Shown piece by piece: positions 37,501 through 46,257 of a stretch of 64,000 nt of DNA. The notes under the pieces are model-generated. The model was given only the letters and a program-made list of their open reading frames with translations, searched no databases and was not told where the DNA came from. The position numbers and the translations under genes were made by a program. The first letter of the stretch is position 1; every line of letters starts with the position of its first letter. The DNA comes from Sinonovacula constricta (lineage: Eukaryota; Mollusca; Bivalvia; Cardiida; Solecurtidae), in NCBI GenBank assembly GCA_007844125.1, contig CM017555.1, forward strand, positions 27,581,624-27,645,623, given 5' to 3'.

Positions 37501-40500
37501 ACCCTGTACTTGGATCAACACCTACAAGTGAGCATATATACGAAACAATATCCTTACGAATTTCGATGTAATGACCGAAAATGACCAATAAAGACAGGCA
37601 CAGACCAACAGTTCGGTAACATTTCTAAGTATTTAAAGGTAAATTATTGTGTATAAAGAATATTTTATGGCTGGTTGGTTTGGATGATGATTTATTTATG
37701 ATAAGAGGACCTGTATATATATAAAATGAGTTGCTCTGTTAATTAATAATGCAAATAATGGTCCAAGGCATCAGATTGTTGGTCATAACAATGTGAAAAT
37801 CAAGGGCTCATATATGCAACTGCTCTGCGAAGACATTTTATTTTGTTGAATGGTCTGCTTACACCATTTTATTTTTACCTGTCTGCACCAACTTGGTGTT
37901 TTTTATGATCTGTTTTTGTTTTATGCTCCATTTTTCACGTACATGTAGAACAATATATGAACATAGACAGCATTACGCTAGCTCAGGTCGAAACTTTCGA
38001 ATACCACCTCTAAATATACGGGAAGACTCAGGTTTGTAAAGTCGGGTGAGAATTGGTAATTGGATATTGGGTATTGAATATCCAGATACAACCGGATACC
38101 CACCAAGCTAAGAATGAGGTATTCGCGAGTTCCCAGCTACAACCGAATACCCAGTTAGGTAGGTATTGGGTATTCATTATAGAGTTGCATCCGTATTCCC
38201 AGCCAGCTCGGGATTGTGTATTCGCTAACGCCCTGCTATGTCCGAATACCCAGCTAGCAGGGAATTAGTGTATTCGAAATATTTTTTAAGAAAATGGACC
38301 ATTCAAAGCAAACTTTGAATACCCAGCTAGACCGAATAATCAACTAGCTTGGCATTGGGCATCCGAAATAGTCTTGTATACGGAAAACTCAAAGCAGAGT
38401 TCGAATATCGAGCTACACCTAGATACCCAGCTGGCTGGAAATTGAGTATGTGAAATTTTTTCAGTAAATGGACTTTTCATTGCAAACTTTGAATACCGAG
38501 CTAGGGTCGAATACCCAGCTAGGGTCGAATACCCAGTTAGGGTCGAATACCCAGCTTGCTAAGCATGGGATATCCGAAATAGTTTTGTGCACAGACATCT
38601 CAAAGCAGAGTTTGAATATCGAGCTACACCAGAATATCCAGCTGGCTGGCAATTGGGCATTCGAAATATGTTCAGTAAAGGGACTTTTCAATGCAGAGTT
38701 TGAATATCGAGCTAGACCTGAATACCCAGCTGGCTGACAATTGGGAATTCGTGAATACCCAATTCCCAGCTGGCTGGATATTCGGTTGCATCTGGATATT
38801 GAAAACCTAATACCTAATTCCCATTTCCCAGCCAATTTCCCAAACCTGGAAAACTCATTGACATTACATAGTACATATCTGACCGGGTAGTGCAGTAGGT
38901 AAAGCGTCGGCTTCAGACACGGAAGGTCCCGGATTCCAACCCAGGTGGCGACATACCACAAAATCATTAAAATATTAAAATAGTAGAGTTATCCCCCCCC
39001 CCACACACACACACCCCGAGCACGTTCAGGCAAATTTAATTTATTCCATGACTGATGAGCTCTGTCTTATGATAATGAGACCGGGCGTGGTATAATGCAA
39101 GGAGTTAACGGCGTGTTATTAACTGCGAAGGCAGCATTAATTACAATTAAATAAAAGAAAACACCGTCTATGGTTAACTCAAAGATTGTTGGTGGGATGA
39201 TAACCACAACATATAAAACACAAGATTTAGAATCAAATTCAGCTAGTCAAAATTGTTGTATATTTATATTTGACAGTAATATTCATGGTTCTTAACTTTT
39301 CAAATGAAACGCCCGTAGTCGAGGGTGGTGTCACCTCAGACTCCTCGACACTTACCGCGAGGGTTCGAGTCTCTGTGCGATAGACTTATTGTGAAAAGGT
39401 CTTCCAACTAACTTGTTGTGCGCCAGTGGCTCAACCCAGATTTTCTTCTGGGGACTTCCTTCACCAAAACACGTCACGTCTGGACGTTACTATAATAAAT
39501 GATTATTATGGGGTCGTTGCGATGTTTTACTAAAAACTAAACTAAAAGTTAACTTTTCCAGGATAAATTATTACCAATGTGGACGCCTTACCTACAATTT
39601 TCTTTTGTAAAACTATTACCTTTACAAGTTTTAGCAAAGAAACGCAAATTGTAAGTTTTTTTATATATCCTTAATTCATCACAAACAAACCTTAAGTTCT
39701 ATTCGACTGTCGTTGACCGCAAAGTATTCCGAAATGCTTGTCGATTGCATCGAGTACGTGATGGCGTTATTAGGTGACGTCGCGTCATCGTCAGTTGCAA
39801 TTAACGTAGCCACGTTGGTGTTGATTGGAGTCGTGAGGTCGACGTTGTACGTGTATGGGGGGTTGGTAAACACAGGAGCTTTGTCGTTGATGTCGTTGAC
39901 AGTTACGCTAAACGTTGTCGTTGCACTGCGAATAGTTTTTTTTTTAAATACAGATACATCACATCGACACAATTATTGACTATGTTGTTGGAGGAACCGC
40001 CAGCGCACCGCAGGTCAGTTGAAAGACCTCACAATATGAAAGTTTTCATCAAAGACCAGGACTCGAACATCACTCAGTGAGCGGCCCAGAACTCTGAGAA
40101 ATAACAAGTTTTCAACTCTACAGCAAATACGTGAAAACAAAATACATGACTAGTAAATGTACTCAAGCAGTTAAAAACAAACTACACACATTATTTGAAT
40201 AAATACATTAGATAAAAGAAAATAATCCTTAATTAAATATGGTACCAAAACATATACATGTACATTCATTCAAATTGGAACGGTTAGGCAATGTTTTTTT
40301 TGTGTGATATAAATTAGCGGCTAACGACTTCGCGCGAGGGTTAAATTCCTAGCCGTTACCTTTTTGACTTATATCAGTAATTTGCAACTTGTTTCGAATA
40401 GAACAACTGGACCCACTTGCAGAATCATTTCTAATTTCAGACTTAGCTTTAACTCAAAAGTTTAATTTGCGTTGGATACTTTTTCAGTATCATTAACAGC

Positions 40501-43500
40501 TTAATGCAGTTTAAAGATATCTTACTTGCCAAGATAATGCAGAATAGAAAAAATGAAAAGGAATGCGATATAATGACCCTGTAAGATGTATTCTCGTAGT
40601 CAAAATTTGAACTTGAGCAAAATCTGAACTAAGAAAATGATTCTGCTGGTGGAACAGAGGATTAAAAGCCTGTCTTCAGTCTGCATTTTTCTGACTATAT
40701 AAAGTGAAAGAATCTCCTTTAGAGAGCAAAACTTATTCTAACAAGTGAGAAAAACTCATGTAAACACTTGATAATTCTGCTACAAGAATTAAACTGTGTG
40801 ACTCTGCCTTTATTTTCACATCCTTTCACTGAAATACTTAGAACTACTTTTTGTCGCGCCAGGAATAGTTGGACATTGTTAGGTCGCCTGCAGCAGAAAC
40901 ACTGTATTCACTGCTACAAAAAGATGCAGATGTCAGAATTAAGCAAATATGATGAGTTAAGTCTGGTTATCTAAACCGGTTCATTCAATCAGTATTAGTG
41001 TAATTACATGTTAGAATGACAGGCCTACGTTACAGAAAAACAACAACAACAACGTGTGCGCCCGTGTCTCTCTGTGTGTTTTATACTGATTATGAACACT
41101 GGAGAAAGGCATGAATAGAAAATGTCTGAAACAATAATAGGAAAAGAGGTAACATGTATATAATTACGGTACCGTTCAATGTGTGATATCTTTTTTAGGT
41201 TAAGAATACTTTCAGATAATTTGAAAAGGTGACAGAGCGGAGGTTTAATCTGCTGTCAATTTAAACTTTCGACCTTTTTGTTTCTTCAGGTACTTTTTTA
41301 ACCATTTATAGCCGTGTACATCCTACCTGAGACCGTATTTGTCCGTTACAGCAACGTCGACATAAAAGATGGCGGGTTTTGTGTTGTCCTCGCGGTCATA
41401 GTCTACGCTGAACAAAATAGTCCCATTTGTCGGTAACATCGTGAGATAACCCTGGCCTGTTCCGCCTAGACAGAAAGGGCCGGAAAATGAAACAAAAACA
41501 ACAACAAAACAACAACAAACGACAACAACGCATATAGGAGACAAAAACAAACAAACAAACTGATAACAAGAATTAAAGGTCAGAGGAAGAAGAAGAAAAG
41601 GGGGTAGAAAAAATTGCACAGGTAAAAGTAGCATTAGAAGAAGCATAACAATAAAAAGAATAGACGAGGAAGAAGGATAATGAAAAGAAGCAAGCTCAGG
41701 AGTACAAGAAGAAGAAGAAAAAGAAGAAAAAAAAGAAGATGATAATGAACAGGAACAAGGACATGAACAAGATCAGTGAAGGCAAGCTGAAGAAAAGAGG
41801 AAGAAAAAAAAATAGAACAAAAAAGAACAAAGAAGAAGGATTACGAAAAGAACAAAAGTTTCTGACATCTGTGTGAAATAGACAACAAGAAGTTTTTTTA
41901 AATACTAGCATCGAATTGGGTCATGCTGTAGGGGAACAACAGGCGATATACACAAACACTGGCAACTTACCTGCTATTGTCCAGTTGTGAACTTCCTGCA
42001 GATCCAGGTCCTCTACTACAAAGGATGGGTGACCGACTGTCGTTCCGAGCTATGAATGGCGGAGACAAGCATCAAATTTATTATTTTTCGTATGTTTTCT
42101 ATTTAAGATAAAATAAAACAAAAAATAAATAAATAAACAATAACGAAAAATGAATTACTGAATAAATGAATAAAAGCAATAAAATGCATAAAAGGAATAA
42201 TTAAATGAATGAATGAATGAATGAATGAATGAATGAATGAATGAACGAATGAATGAATCACGAGTTTCACAAAGTCTATTTACATTATGTTGTCGTCTGA
42301 ATGTATTTTTGTTTACAACATTATTTTCGTTACCGTATCATATAATTTTTCTTCTTACCTTTTGAATATCTCTGTTTTTAAGAAATCCAAATAGCGATAT
42401 ATAGTGATGACATATTATTGTCTTTATAACATATTGTCCTAACTTTAAAGATTAAAGATGGGCCTGACTAAATTAAAGACCGCCTGTTTTAAAAGCAAAA
42501 GTGCCTTCACGAGGGACTGCTTTTAAAAGTAATGTTATTCATGTATTAGTTGTGTATTTGCGACGGTATTGATATTAATTGTAACGCTTCGATTCGTCTT
42601 TAATAATACGTATGCGTTAAGTGCAGCTGGCTTTAAGATACAATGTAAGTTTTTTTTTTTTACCGGACTTTCATCAATCTCGAACGACTGTTCCGTTGTG
42701 GCCGGTTTAAACGTTGGTGCCTCGCCGACATCAGTAACGCTGATAGTTAACAAAACTTTGCCTGCGTAATTGACGCCGTCAAACGCGTTGACGTAAATCT
42801 TGTATGTTTCTAACGTTTCGTAGTTGAACGTCTTTCCAGCTGCCAGCGCCACCTGTGCTTCTGTTGTGCCGGTGATGGGAACGGTTTCTGTATTGATGAT
42901 ACATGCAAGGAGTTTGTTTGAAATTTTTTTTATCACACTCTAAGAGTACAATAAAGTAAAACTAAAATTGGCGCAGCTCTGGTGTGTTAAAGAGTCTTAT
43001 TTTTTCCAGACCTAAACACTGAAATTTTCTTTAATTCGGAAATATTTACTAAGAACAAAACTTCATTGAGAAATATCTAATCTTGGAATTTCGTAGATTT
43101 TTCTAATGGGGAATTTTATTAATCCGACAATTCTAGATCAAATACTTGTAAAATTAACTTAGGGGTGCGGGGGGGGGGGATTTCTACATAAATAGATATC
43201 GACGTCAGAGCGAACAACTCGGATGGTGATATAACGTGATCTGAAGTAAGTTGTCACGTAATTTTCCAAGTTTAAAAATGCCTATCTGAGCAGCGTGGCT
43301 TAGATTAGAATATGCATGTTTATAATAACGAATGGAGTGTTATGCTTCACTTTTTTTACATAGATGAAGAAAATAAAATCGGCATTTCACGGCACCTTTT
43401 CAGGAAACAAAACTTTTTTTAGGGCTGTTTGAAAGAAAAATATATCCAAAACTGTCGGATACTACATTTAAGTTACAATAGAAAATAGCAAAGATTCTTT

Positions 43501-45551
43501 ATAATTACAACACGTGAAAAGGCATACGGGTGGACAAAATGCGACAAAAAAGGATTTTGCAACTGTTTTGCTTTGTGGTTTGCTTGCTACGAAAACTGCC
43601 GCGAAATCGGAGGACTTTAGAGCAGCTGCCTATTACGAAACATATCACATTAGCAAACAATAGCAATACATTAAAAATATAACAAAGAAAAAGCGCGTAT
43701 GTGAAATATCCAAATGCGCTTCAGAGAGCAGGGTCTGTAAGCAAGACGATGACGATCCTGAGAGCTAAACACGATCTTACACTGTCGATTCATGACAGAA
43801 ATATGTTAGAGTAACAAAACGCAACTCTGATTTTAACTAGATTGTATGCTCTTATGCTTTATTCCTTGATGTCCCCTACATGTAAAATTGCAAGCTGCTT
43901 TGTTAAAAAGGCGGCATACTCGTTTTTTGTGTGTTAACCAATACCCCGCCGAACAGCTGCGAATTCGCAACTTACACTTATCTTATGCAAGTACATTGTT
44001 AAATGTGGAATACTTCGGGTCTTTCCACTACAAATGATGTCACAGAACAGCTGAAAACTTCCTGTTATTGCCTGCTACACTATCGTCCCTTCACATTTCA
44101 CAGAGAAGGCAACAATACATATAGAGATCTGAAATGGTGTTGATAATGTTATATCAAACATAAAAATATGGTGTTGTTTTAAATCTTAGTGGTTGCAAAC
44201 CCCGTGCAAAATGCATTCTTACCTGTTATTTTGAACATATCTGAACCTGTTGTTGGGTCAAACGTATAGTTCAGGATCGGAGTAACGCCGTCAGCATCCG
44301 TTGCCGTGAACGTGTGTAAAACGGTGCCCGCCGGCGTCCCGGCGTCTTCATTAAACGGCGCCAACACCGGATACATGCCGCTGAAAGTCGGGTTAGCGGC
44401 ATCTGTGACGTCATAACACAAACTTTTACATTTAATGACGATCAAGTAATATTTTGCAAATGTTAAAGGTGGTATCCGACAGTTTGGACCAAAAATATTT
44501 GCATTAAACGTCATAAGCCATTGTTACCTGAACTGATCTGGTCATTGATGTCTTATACCTGTCTGAAAAGTGAACCATAGCGTCATAATCGTCAGTTCAA
44601 ACATGTATTTCCTATCTGAGCCACGCTGCCCAGGCAGCTATTTTTAAACTAAGAAAACCATTTGACCACTAATGTTTTAGCTCATTCACGTCATCCAGTG
44701 TGACGTCGATGTCTATTTTTAGCAAGAATCTCAATCCTTCTTATTTATAGATTTGAAAAGAATGAACATTTAAGTGTTGGTTAGTTTTATTGTCCGAAAA
44801 TTGAGATACTGTTGAAAATCGATAAAACTTAGACTAAAGTACAATTTCTTTCTGCAGAAATTACGTACAAATGCCTCATACTGAAGTAAGATATTGTTAC
44901 ACATACTATATATAGGCAAACTGTCGGCGCCACCTTTAAATAGTCGTCGTGCCCGCGACGATCAATGTGATCTAATCTTTGGAATAAGTTTCGTGTTTTA
45001 TCATTGGGCAATGAAGTCGCTTATATAGAATCATTTTCAACACTCTCAGTATATGTTAAAAATGCATAATTATACATTTAATTGAGGAAATATATCAGAA
45101 ACAAAAGGAAAAGGTAATGGTTTCGAGCTAAGAATTTACATTCTGTATATTTCATGTTATATTACGTTGATATTGCAAAATCACACTGAAGAAACGACAA
45201 TAATATATATGTATAATCTAAATGGCCATTCCTCTATTTCGGTCTTTATCAAAAGAAAATGCTAATATATTATTGTTGGTGCCATGCAGGCCCAAGGACA
45301 GCGAGCGAAACCTGGGAGTAAATGTACGTATATTTTCGGAACATTTGTCTGTGTAGAAAAAATATTAAGACATGTCTTACAGATACACTTATGTAAATAA
45401 AAGATGTGTGCAGTAATGACATAATGCAAAAGCACCAATAATCTATTTATCTAAACAACGCTAATTAAAATTAAATTTACTTACAAATTAACCCAATGTT
45501 TTTAGTAATGTATCCGAAAATGGCAAATAGAACAAACGTGTTGGTAGCCAT
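25489..45551 (-). CDS. Small single-pass cadherin-repeat membrane protein, 10 exons, 459 aa
   Basis: Minus-strand exons: 45551-45485, 44402-44223, 42887-42664, 42049-41971, 41465-41327, 39925-39691, 34824-34605, 27176-27059, 26055-25997, 25547-25489. Their sum is 1380 bp. Every junction is GT-AG and the phases (1,1,0,1,2,0,1,2,1) agree throughout. Residues 1-23 form a rather weak signal peptide. Three cadherin repeats follow: EC1 ~24-140 (ATDADG, AFDG, linker TDVGEAPTF), EC2 ~141-245 (VEDLDL, DYDRE, linker NDINDKAPVF) and EC3 ~246-345 (ATDDDA, AVDGGNP). A Thr/Pro stalk covers ~342-368 and the membrane helix ~371-393. The tail holds a CDKCCDCC cluster (412-419), an acidic DSDADSDDE stretch and a Ser/Lys-rich end. 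This is a calcium-dependent adhesion-type surface protein. The 66-residue tail shows no catenin-binding region, and two or three repeats are unusually few. Ligand and tissue are unknown. Confidence 0.88.
25997..26055 (-). CDS. Cadherin exon 9: acidic tail segment
   Basis: 59 bp, acceptor TTTCAG, donor GTAAAG, phase 2 to 1. It encodes SDADSDDEMVVFSKYPPPSK, an acidic cluster that could be a casein kinase 2 site, followed by a proline run. Confidence 0.82.
27059..27176 (-). CDS. Cadherin exon 8: membrane helix and cysteine cluster
   Basis: 118 bp, acceptor TTCCAG, donor GTAAGA. In the phase set by exon 7 it reads LVVGYVLVLCW then basic RFHTYKRC and CDKCCDCC. Other frames give no sense. It completes the helix begun in exon 7 across a 7.4-kb intron. 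Confidence 0.85.
27357..27470. repeat. Degenerate GGTCGCT-type repeat in cadherin intron 7 flank
   Basis: Short imperfect units (TGGTCGCTGGGTGCAGATA; GTAGTCGCCGGTTAGAGG; CGGTCGCTTGGTCAGG), probably a remnant of a dispersed element. Confidence 0.3.
28800..31400 (-). pseudogene. LINE 5' part: ORF1-like protein, APE endonuclease, EN-RT linker
   Basis: Minus strand, inside cadherin intron 7. 31397-31173 starts an ORF1-like protein with a Gln/Pro-rich head and PPWAVEIMTDIKSLK. Across stops it continues to LKTRSMRDNLLFYGVSE near 30900, a pattern seen in LINE ORF1 coiled-coil/RRM proteins. 30450-30172 and 29893-29576 are endonuclease segments (NDIVILYETWLSKH; then SSVVDYLLLKPED and TNVFSDHSAVKIQL, with the catalytic SDH). 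About 29345-28800 gives the linker (CHLACKRFKLKRNAF, RAFWEK). The reverse transcriptase itself is missing and frameshifts are frequent, so the copy is inactive. Confidence 0.75.
31566..32557. mobile_element. TTAA MITE, head-to-head palindromic copy (A end at both sides)
   Basis: TTAAAGGTGGTGTTCG...AGTTTGGACC on the left and CAAACTC..GGAAACCATCTTTAA on the right are inverted. Both arms are about 290 bp of the A half (GTTGCAGAGATAACTATTTT on the left; ACAATAGCTATCTCTGTAGC on the right). TTAA flanks both ends. Confidence 0.7.
33035..34030. repeat. Dispersed repeat, copy 2, with a TTAA MITE inserted
   Basis: Same ordered blocks as 23390-24115 (GTGCTTCAGTCTTCTTACAT; CATCTGAAGAAAGTTAG; GCATATTTCTGGAAATAAAG; TAGCCGAGGTGGTCCGAA). 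It is interrupted by the MITE at 33235-33708, which copy 1 lacks. Confidence 0.65.
33235..33708. mobile_element. TTAA-family MITE, complete (B left, A right)
   Basis: TTAA flanks at 33235 and 33705. Ends AGGTGGTATTCGACAGCTTG and ACTTTTGGATACCAACT are inverted. 474 bp with the flanks. No ORF. Confidence 0.75.
34605..34824 (-). CDS. Cadherin exon 7: end of EC3, Thr/Pro stalk, start of membrane helix
   Basis: 220 bp, acceptor TTTTAG, phase 0, donor GTAAGT. It encodes YTFLVYAVDGGNPAKTG (the A.DGG.P strand), a run of about twenty Thr/Pro-rich residues likely O-glycosylated, sequons NST and NVT, then LIIICCALA. The exon 6 to 7 intron is 4.9 kb and contains the mariner element. Confidence 0.88.
35357..35426 (-). 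promoter_or_regulatory. Possible internal promoter and alternative first exon of the cadherin gene
   Basis: The minus strand has TATAAATA at 35419-35426, then a start codon at 35386 with ten codons (MHGARACNQK) ending in phase 0 at a GTGAGA donor (35357). Exon 7 is the next exon and accepts phase 0, so a short membrane form would be in frame. This is inference from motifs only and could be chance. Confidence 0.25.
35924..37649 (+). mobile_element. mariner-type DNA transposon with ~170-bp inverted repeats
   Basis: The left arm (35924-36094) and right arm (37480-37649) are inverted and about 95% alike by eye, each ending in CAATAATTTACC outside and TAAGGTAACAC inside. Within the arms lies ACAGGGTGTCCCAAAAGTAA, a terminus seen in many mariner relatives. 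The element sits in cadherin intron 6 on the opposite strand to the host gene. Confidence 0.8.
36212..37306 (+). pseudogene. mariner-family transposase, broken
   Basis: Plus-strand fragments in order: N-terminal helix-turn-helix (LTYAQRTFVVKAYYESKSP, 36245-36390), first catalytic region WFSDECHF..GYVNKQNMRF (~36690-36755), VTVWCAMSSAGITGPYVF, second Asp in WFMQDGAKPHT (~36955-36985), third Asp in YSIDLNPLDYFLWG (~37075-37110), then a C-terminal helix ending LENVINY (37306). At least three frameshifts and a TGG-to-TGA change separate them, so the enzyme is dead. The gap between the second and third Asp is about 45 residues as far as the frameshift allows, longer than in classic mariner. Confidence 0.75.
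38005..38013. mobile_element. TTAA-family MITE terminus fragment
   Basis: CGAAACTTTCGAATACCACC (37987-38007) matches the A terminus. The rest is lost or too degenerate. Confidence 0.35.
38043..38840. repeat. Fold-back repeat of GAATACCCAGCTAG units
   Basis: The left edge (ATTGAATATCCAGATACAACC) and right edge (GGTTGCATCTGGATATTGAA) are inverted to each other. The interior has ~200-bp imperfect repeats, each with a GAATACCCAGCTAG and a CAATTGGGTATTCG motif, plus four 18-bp units (GAATACCCAGCTAGGGTC) at 38500-38572. ORFs across it are repeat artefacts. Confidence 0.6.
38883..38945 (+). mobile_element. tRNA-derived SINE head
   Basis: GGGTAGTGCAGTAGGTAAAG (box A-like) and GGTCCCGGATTCCAACCC (box B-like) lie 32 bases apart. 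There is no complete acceptor stem. Confidence 0.45.
39310..39500 (+). mobile_element. tRNA-derived SINE-like copy
   Basis: CCCGTAGTCGAGGGTGGTG (box A-like), GAGGGTTCGAGTCTCTG (box B-like), and a tail ending CGTCACGTCTGGACGTTAC. It lies in cadherin intron 6. Confidence 0.45.
39691..39925 (-). CDS. Cadherin exon 6: EC2-EC3 linker and first part of EC3
   Basis: 235 bp, acceptor CGCAG, donor GTTTGT. It holds TVNDINDKAPVF, close to the canonical linker DxNDNAPxF, then ATDDDA and AVNDSRIELK. Confidence 0.9.
39985..40095 (-). mobile_element. SINE-like copy related to 19185-19322
   Basis: The plus strand shows CGCAGGTCAGTTGAAAGACC then GACCAGGACTCGAACATC, in the same order as in the 19.2-kb copy. 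It immediately precedes exon 6 in transcription. Confidence 0.45.
40410..40657. mobile_element. Short MITE with CTTGCAGAATC ends, second copy
   Basis: The left end GGACCCACTTGCAGAATC is inverted to the right end GATTCTGCTGGTGGAAC. Subterminal TTCAGACTTAGCTTTAACTC is matched by the inverted GAGCAAAATCTGAAC. This is the same family as 5585-5826, in cadherin intron 5. Confidence 0.55.
41327..41465 (-). CDS. Cadherin exon 5: rest of EC2
   Basis: 139 bp, acceptor TCTAG, donor GTAGGA. It encodes TMLPTNGTILFSVDYDRED (the G.i.l...lDrE region) and VDVAVTDKYGL. Confidence 0.88.
41971..42049 (-). CDS. Cadherin exon 4: start of EC2
   Basis: 79 bp, acceptor CATAG, donor GTAAGT. It encodes LGTTVGHPSFVVEDLDLQEV and HNWTIAG, the G..V.....D.D strand pair of EC2, with an N-glycosylation sequon (NWT). 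Confidence 0.85.
42204..42259. repeat. (TGAA)n microsatellite
   Basis: About 13 units of GAAT/TGAA with one substitution, in cadherin intron 3 upstream of exon 4. Confidence 0.9.
42664..42887 (-). CDS. Cadherin exon 3: second half of EC1 and linker
   Basis: Acceptor ATACAG, 224 bp, donor GTAAAA, ending in phase 0. It encodes FNYETLETYKIYVNAFDG (the LDYE and A.D strands) and the degenerate linker TDVGEAPTF in place of DxNDNAPxF. Confidence 0.88.
43185..43475. mobile_element. TTAA-family MITE, A half
   Basis: It begins at the central motif TAGATATCGACGTCAGAGCG and runs to the inverted A terminus AAACTGTCGGATACTACATT. It lies in cadherin intron 2. Confidence 0.6.
44223..44402 (-). CDS. Cadherin exon 2: first half of EC1
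   Basis: Acceptor CACAG, 180 bp, donor GTAAGA, phase 1 to 1. It encodes FNEDAGTPAGTVL and TATDADG, the standard N-terminal strands and DxD calcium motif of a cadherin repeat, then MFKIT. Confidence 0.88.
44463..44939. mobile_element. TTAA-family MITE, complete (A left, B right)
   Basis: TTAA, then AGGTGGTATCCGACAGTTTG, on the left. CAAACTGTCGGCGCCACCT then TTAA on the right. 477 bp with flanks, centre GTGACGTCGATGTCTATTTT. It lies in cadherin intron 1, 60 bp upstream of exon 2. Confidence 0.8.
45485..45551 (-). CDS. Cadherin exon 1: signal peptide
   Basis: Start codon at 45551, then 22 codons (MATNTFVLFAIFGYITKNIG, LI) and a strong GTAAGT donor, phase 1. The hydrophobic core is short and contains Lys17, so this is the least certain exon, though phase and position fit. 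Confidence 0.7.
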
Positions 45552-46035
45552 TCTATATGAGAGCTATTTCGTTGTGAAACGACAAAACGACAGACATAAA
45601 CAAAAGTAAAAGAACTTTCCTTTTGGTTTCAGTTCATTTAATTAATTCCATTAACGACATTCATACTGTGTAATATGATCTCTTTTGTATTCTCATTGCT
45701 TCAAATATAGACCTTTGTTTCGCATGGTTGTGTGTGTCAACTAGTTACGTCGGCCTTTGACCGATATGTTTTTCAGCTGGTATGTATATTTGTAAAATTG
45801 TTTTACTGAAATGGTATTCGGTTATTCTTAAGCATTATTCGAACGATTGATTGATCGGCAAACAAAGTCGACAATATGCCAAAACTTCTCCGATTTATGT
45901 ACGAAGGGGTTCACCAGTGTCTACGTTCTCATGTAAAGAAGTTGTGTTGTATGAAATATTTTGCTGTGATATGCTACTGGCGCTGTTAATGTTGATATGA
46001 GATGAGGATTATATTTCTTCTTAAAGATATGCTGT

Positions 46036-46200
46036 TTATTTTGAAAGTGGTATCCAATAATCTGCCTATATCAAATGCATATAAATACATACAACAATAT
46101 CATATCCCACGTTAGAAGGGATTAAGGCGCTTCATAAATTTATAATTGTGTGTAAGTAAAAACGACCCGTTGTCAACTGTTAAACAGGCAAAGTCGTGAA
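46036..46200. mobile_element. TTAA-family MITE, B half
   Basis: AAGTGGTATCCAATAATCTG then CCTATATCAAATGCATATAA matches the B arm of the 33235 copy. The A half is missing and the 31-bp minisatellite begins 60 bp on. Confidence 0.5.
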
Positions 46201-46257
46201 AAAAATATCTCTAAATGTTGATTCATTCAAAATTTATAAATGGTCGTAGTTCCACTA

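Noticed and set aside
38883..38945. tRNA gene
   Set aside because: A- and B-box-like segments are present, but acceptor and anticodon stems do not pair, so a SINE head is more likely. The same applies to 3885, 19185, 39310 and 52914.
39713..42769. Plus-strand ORFs at 39713-39979 and 42569-42769
   Set aside because: They are antisense shadows of cadherin exons 6 and 3.
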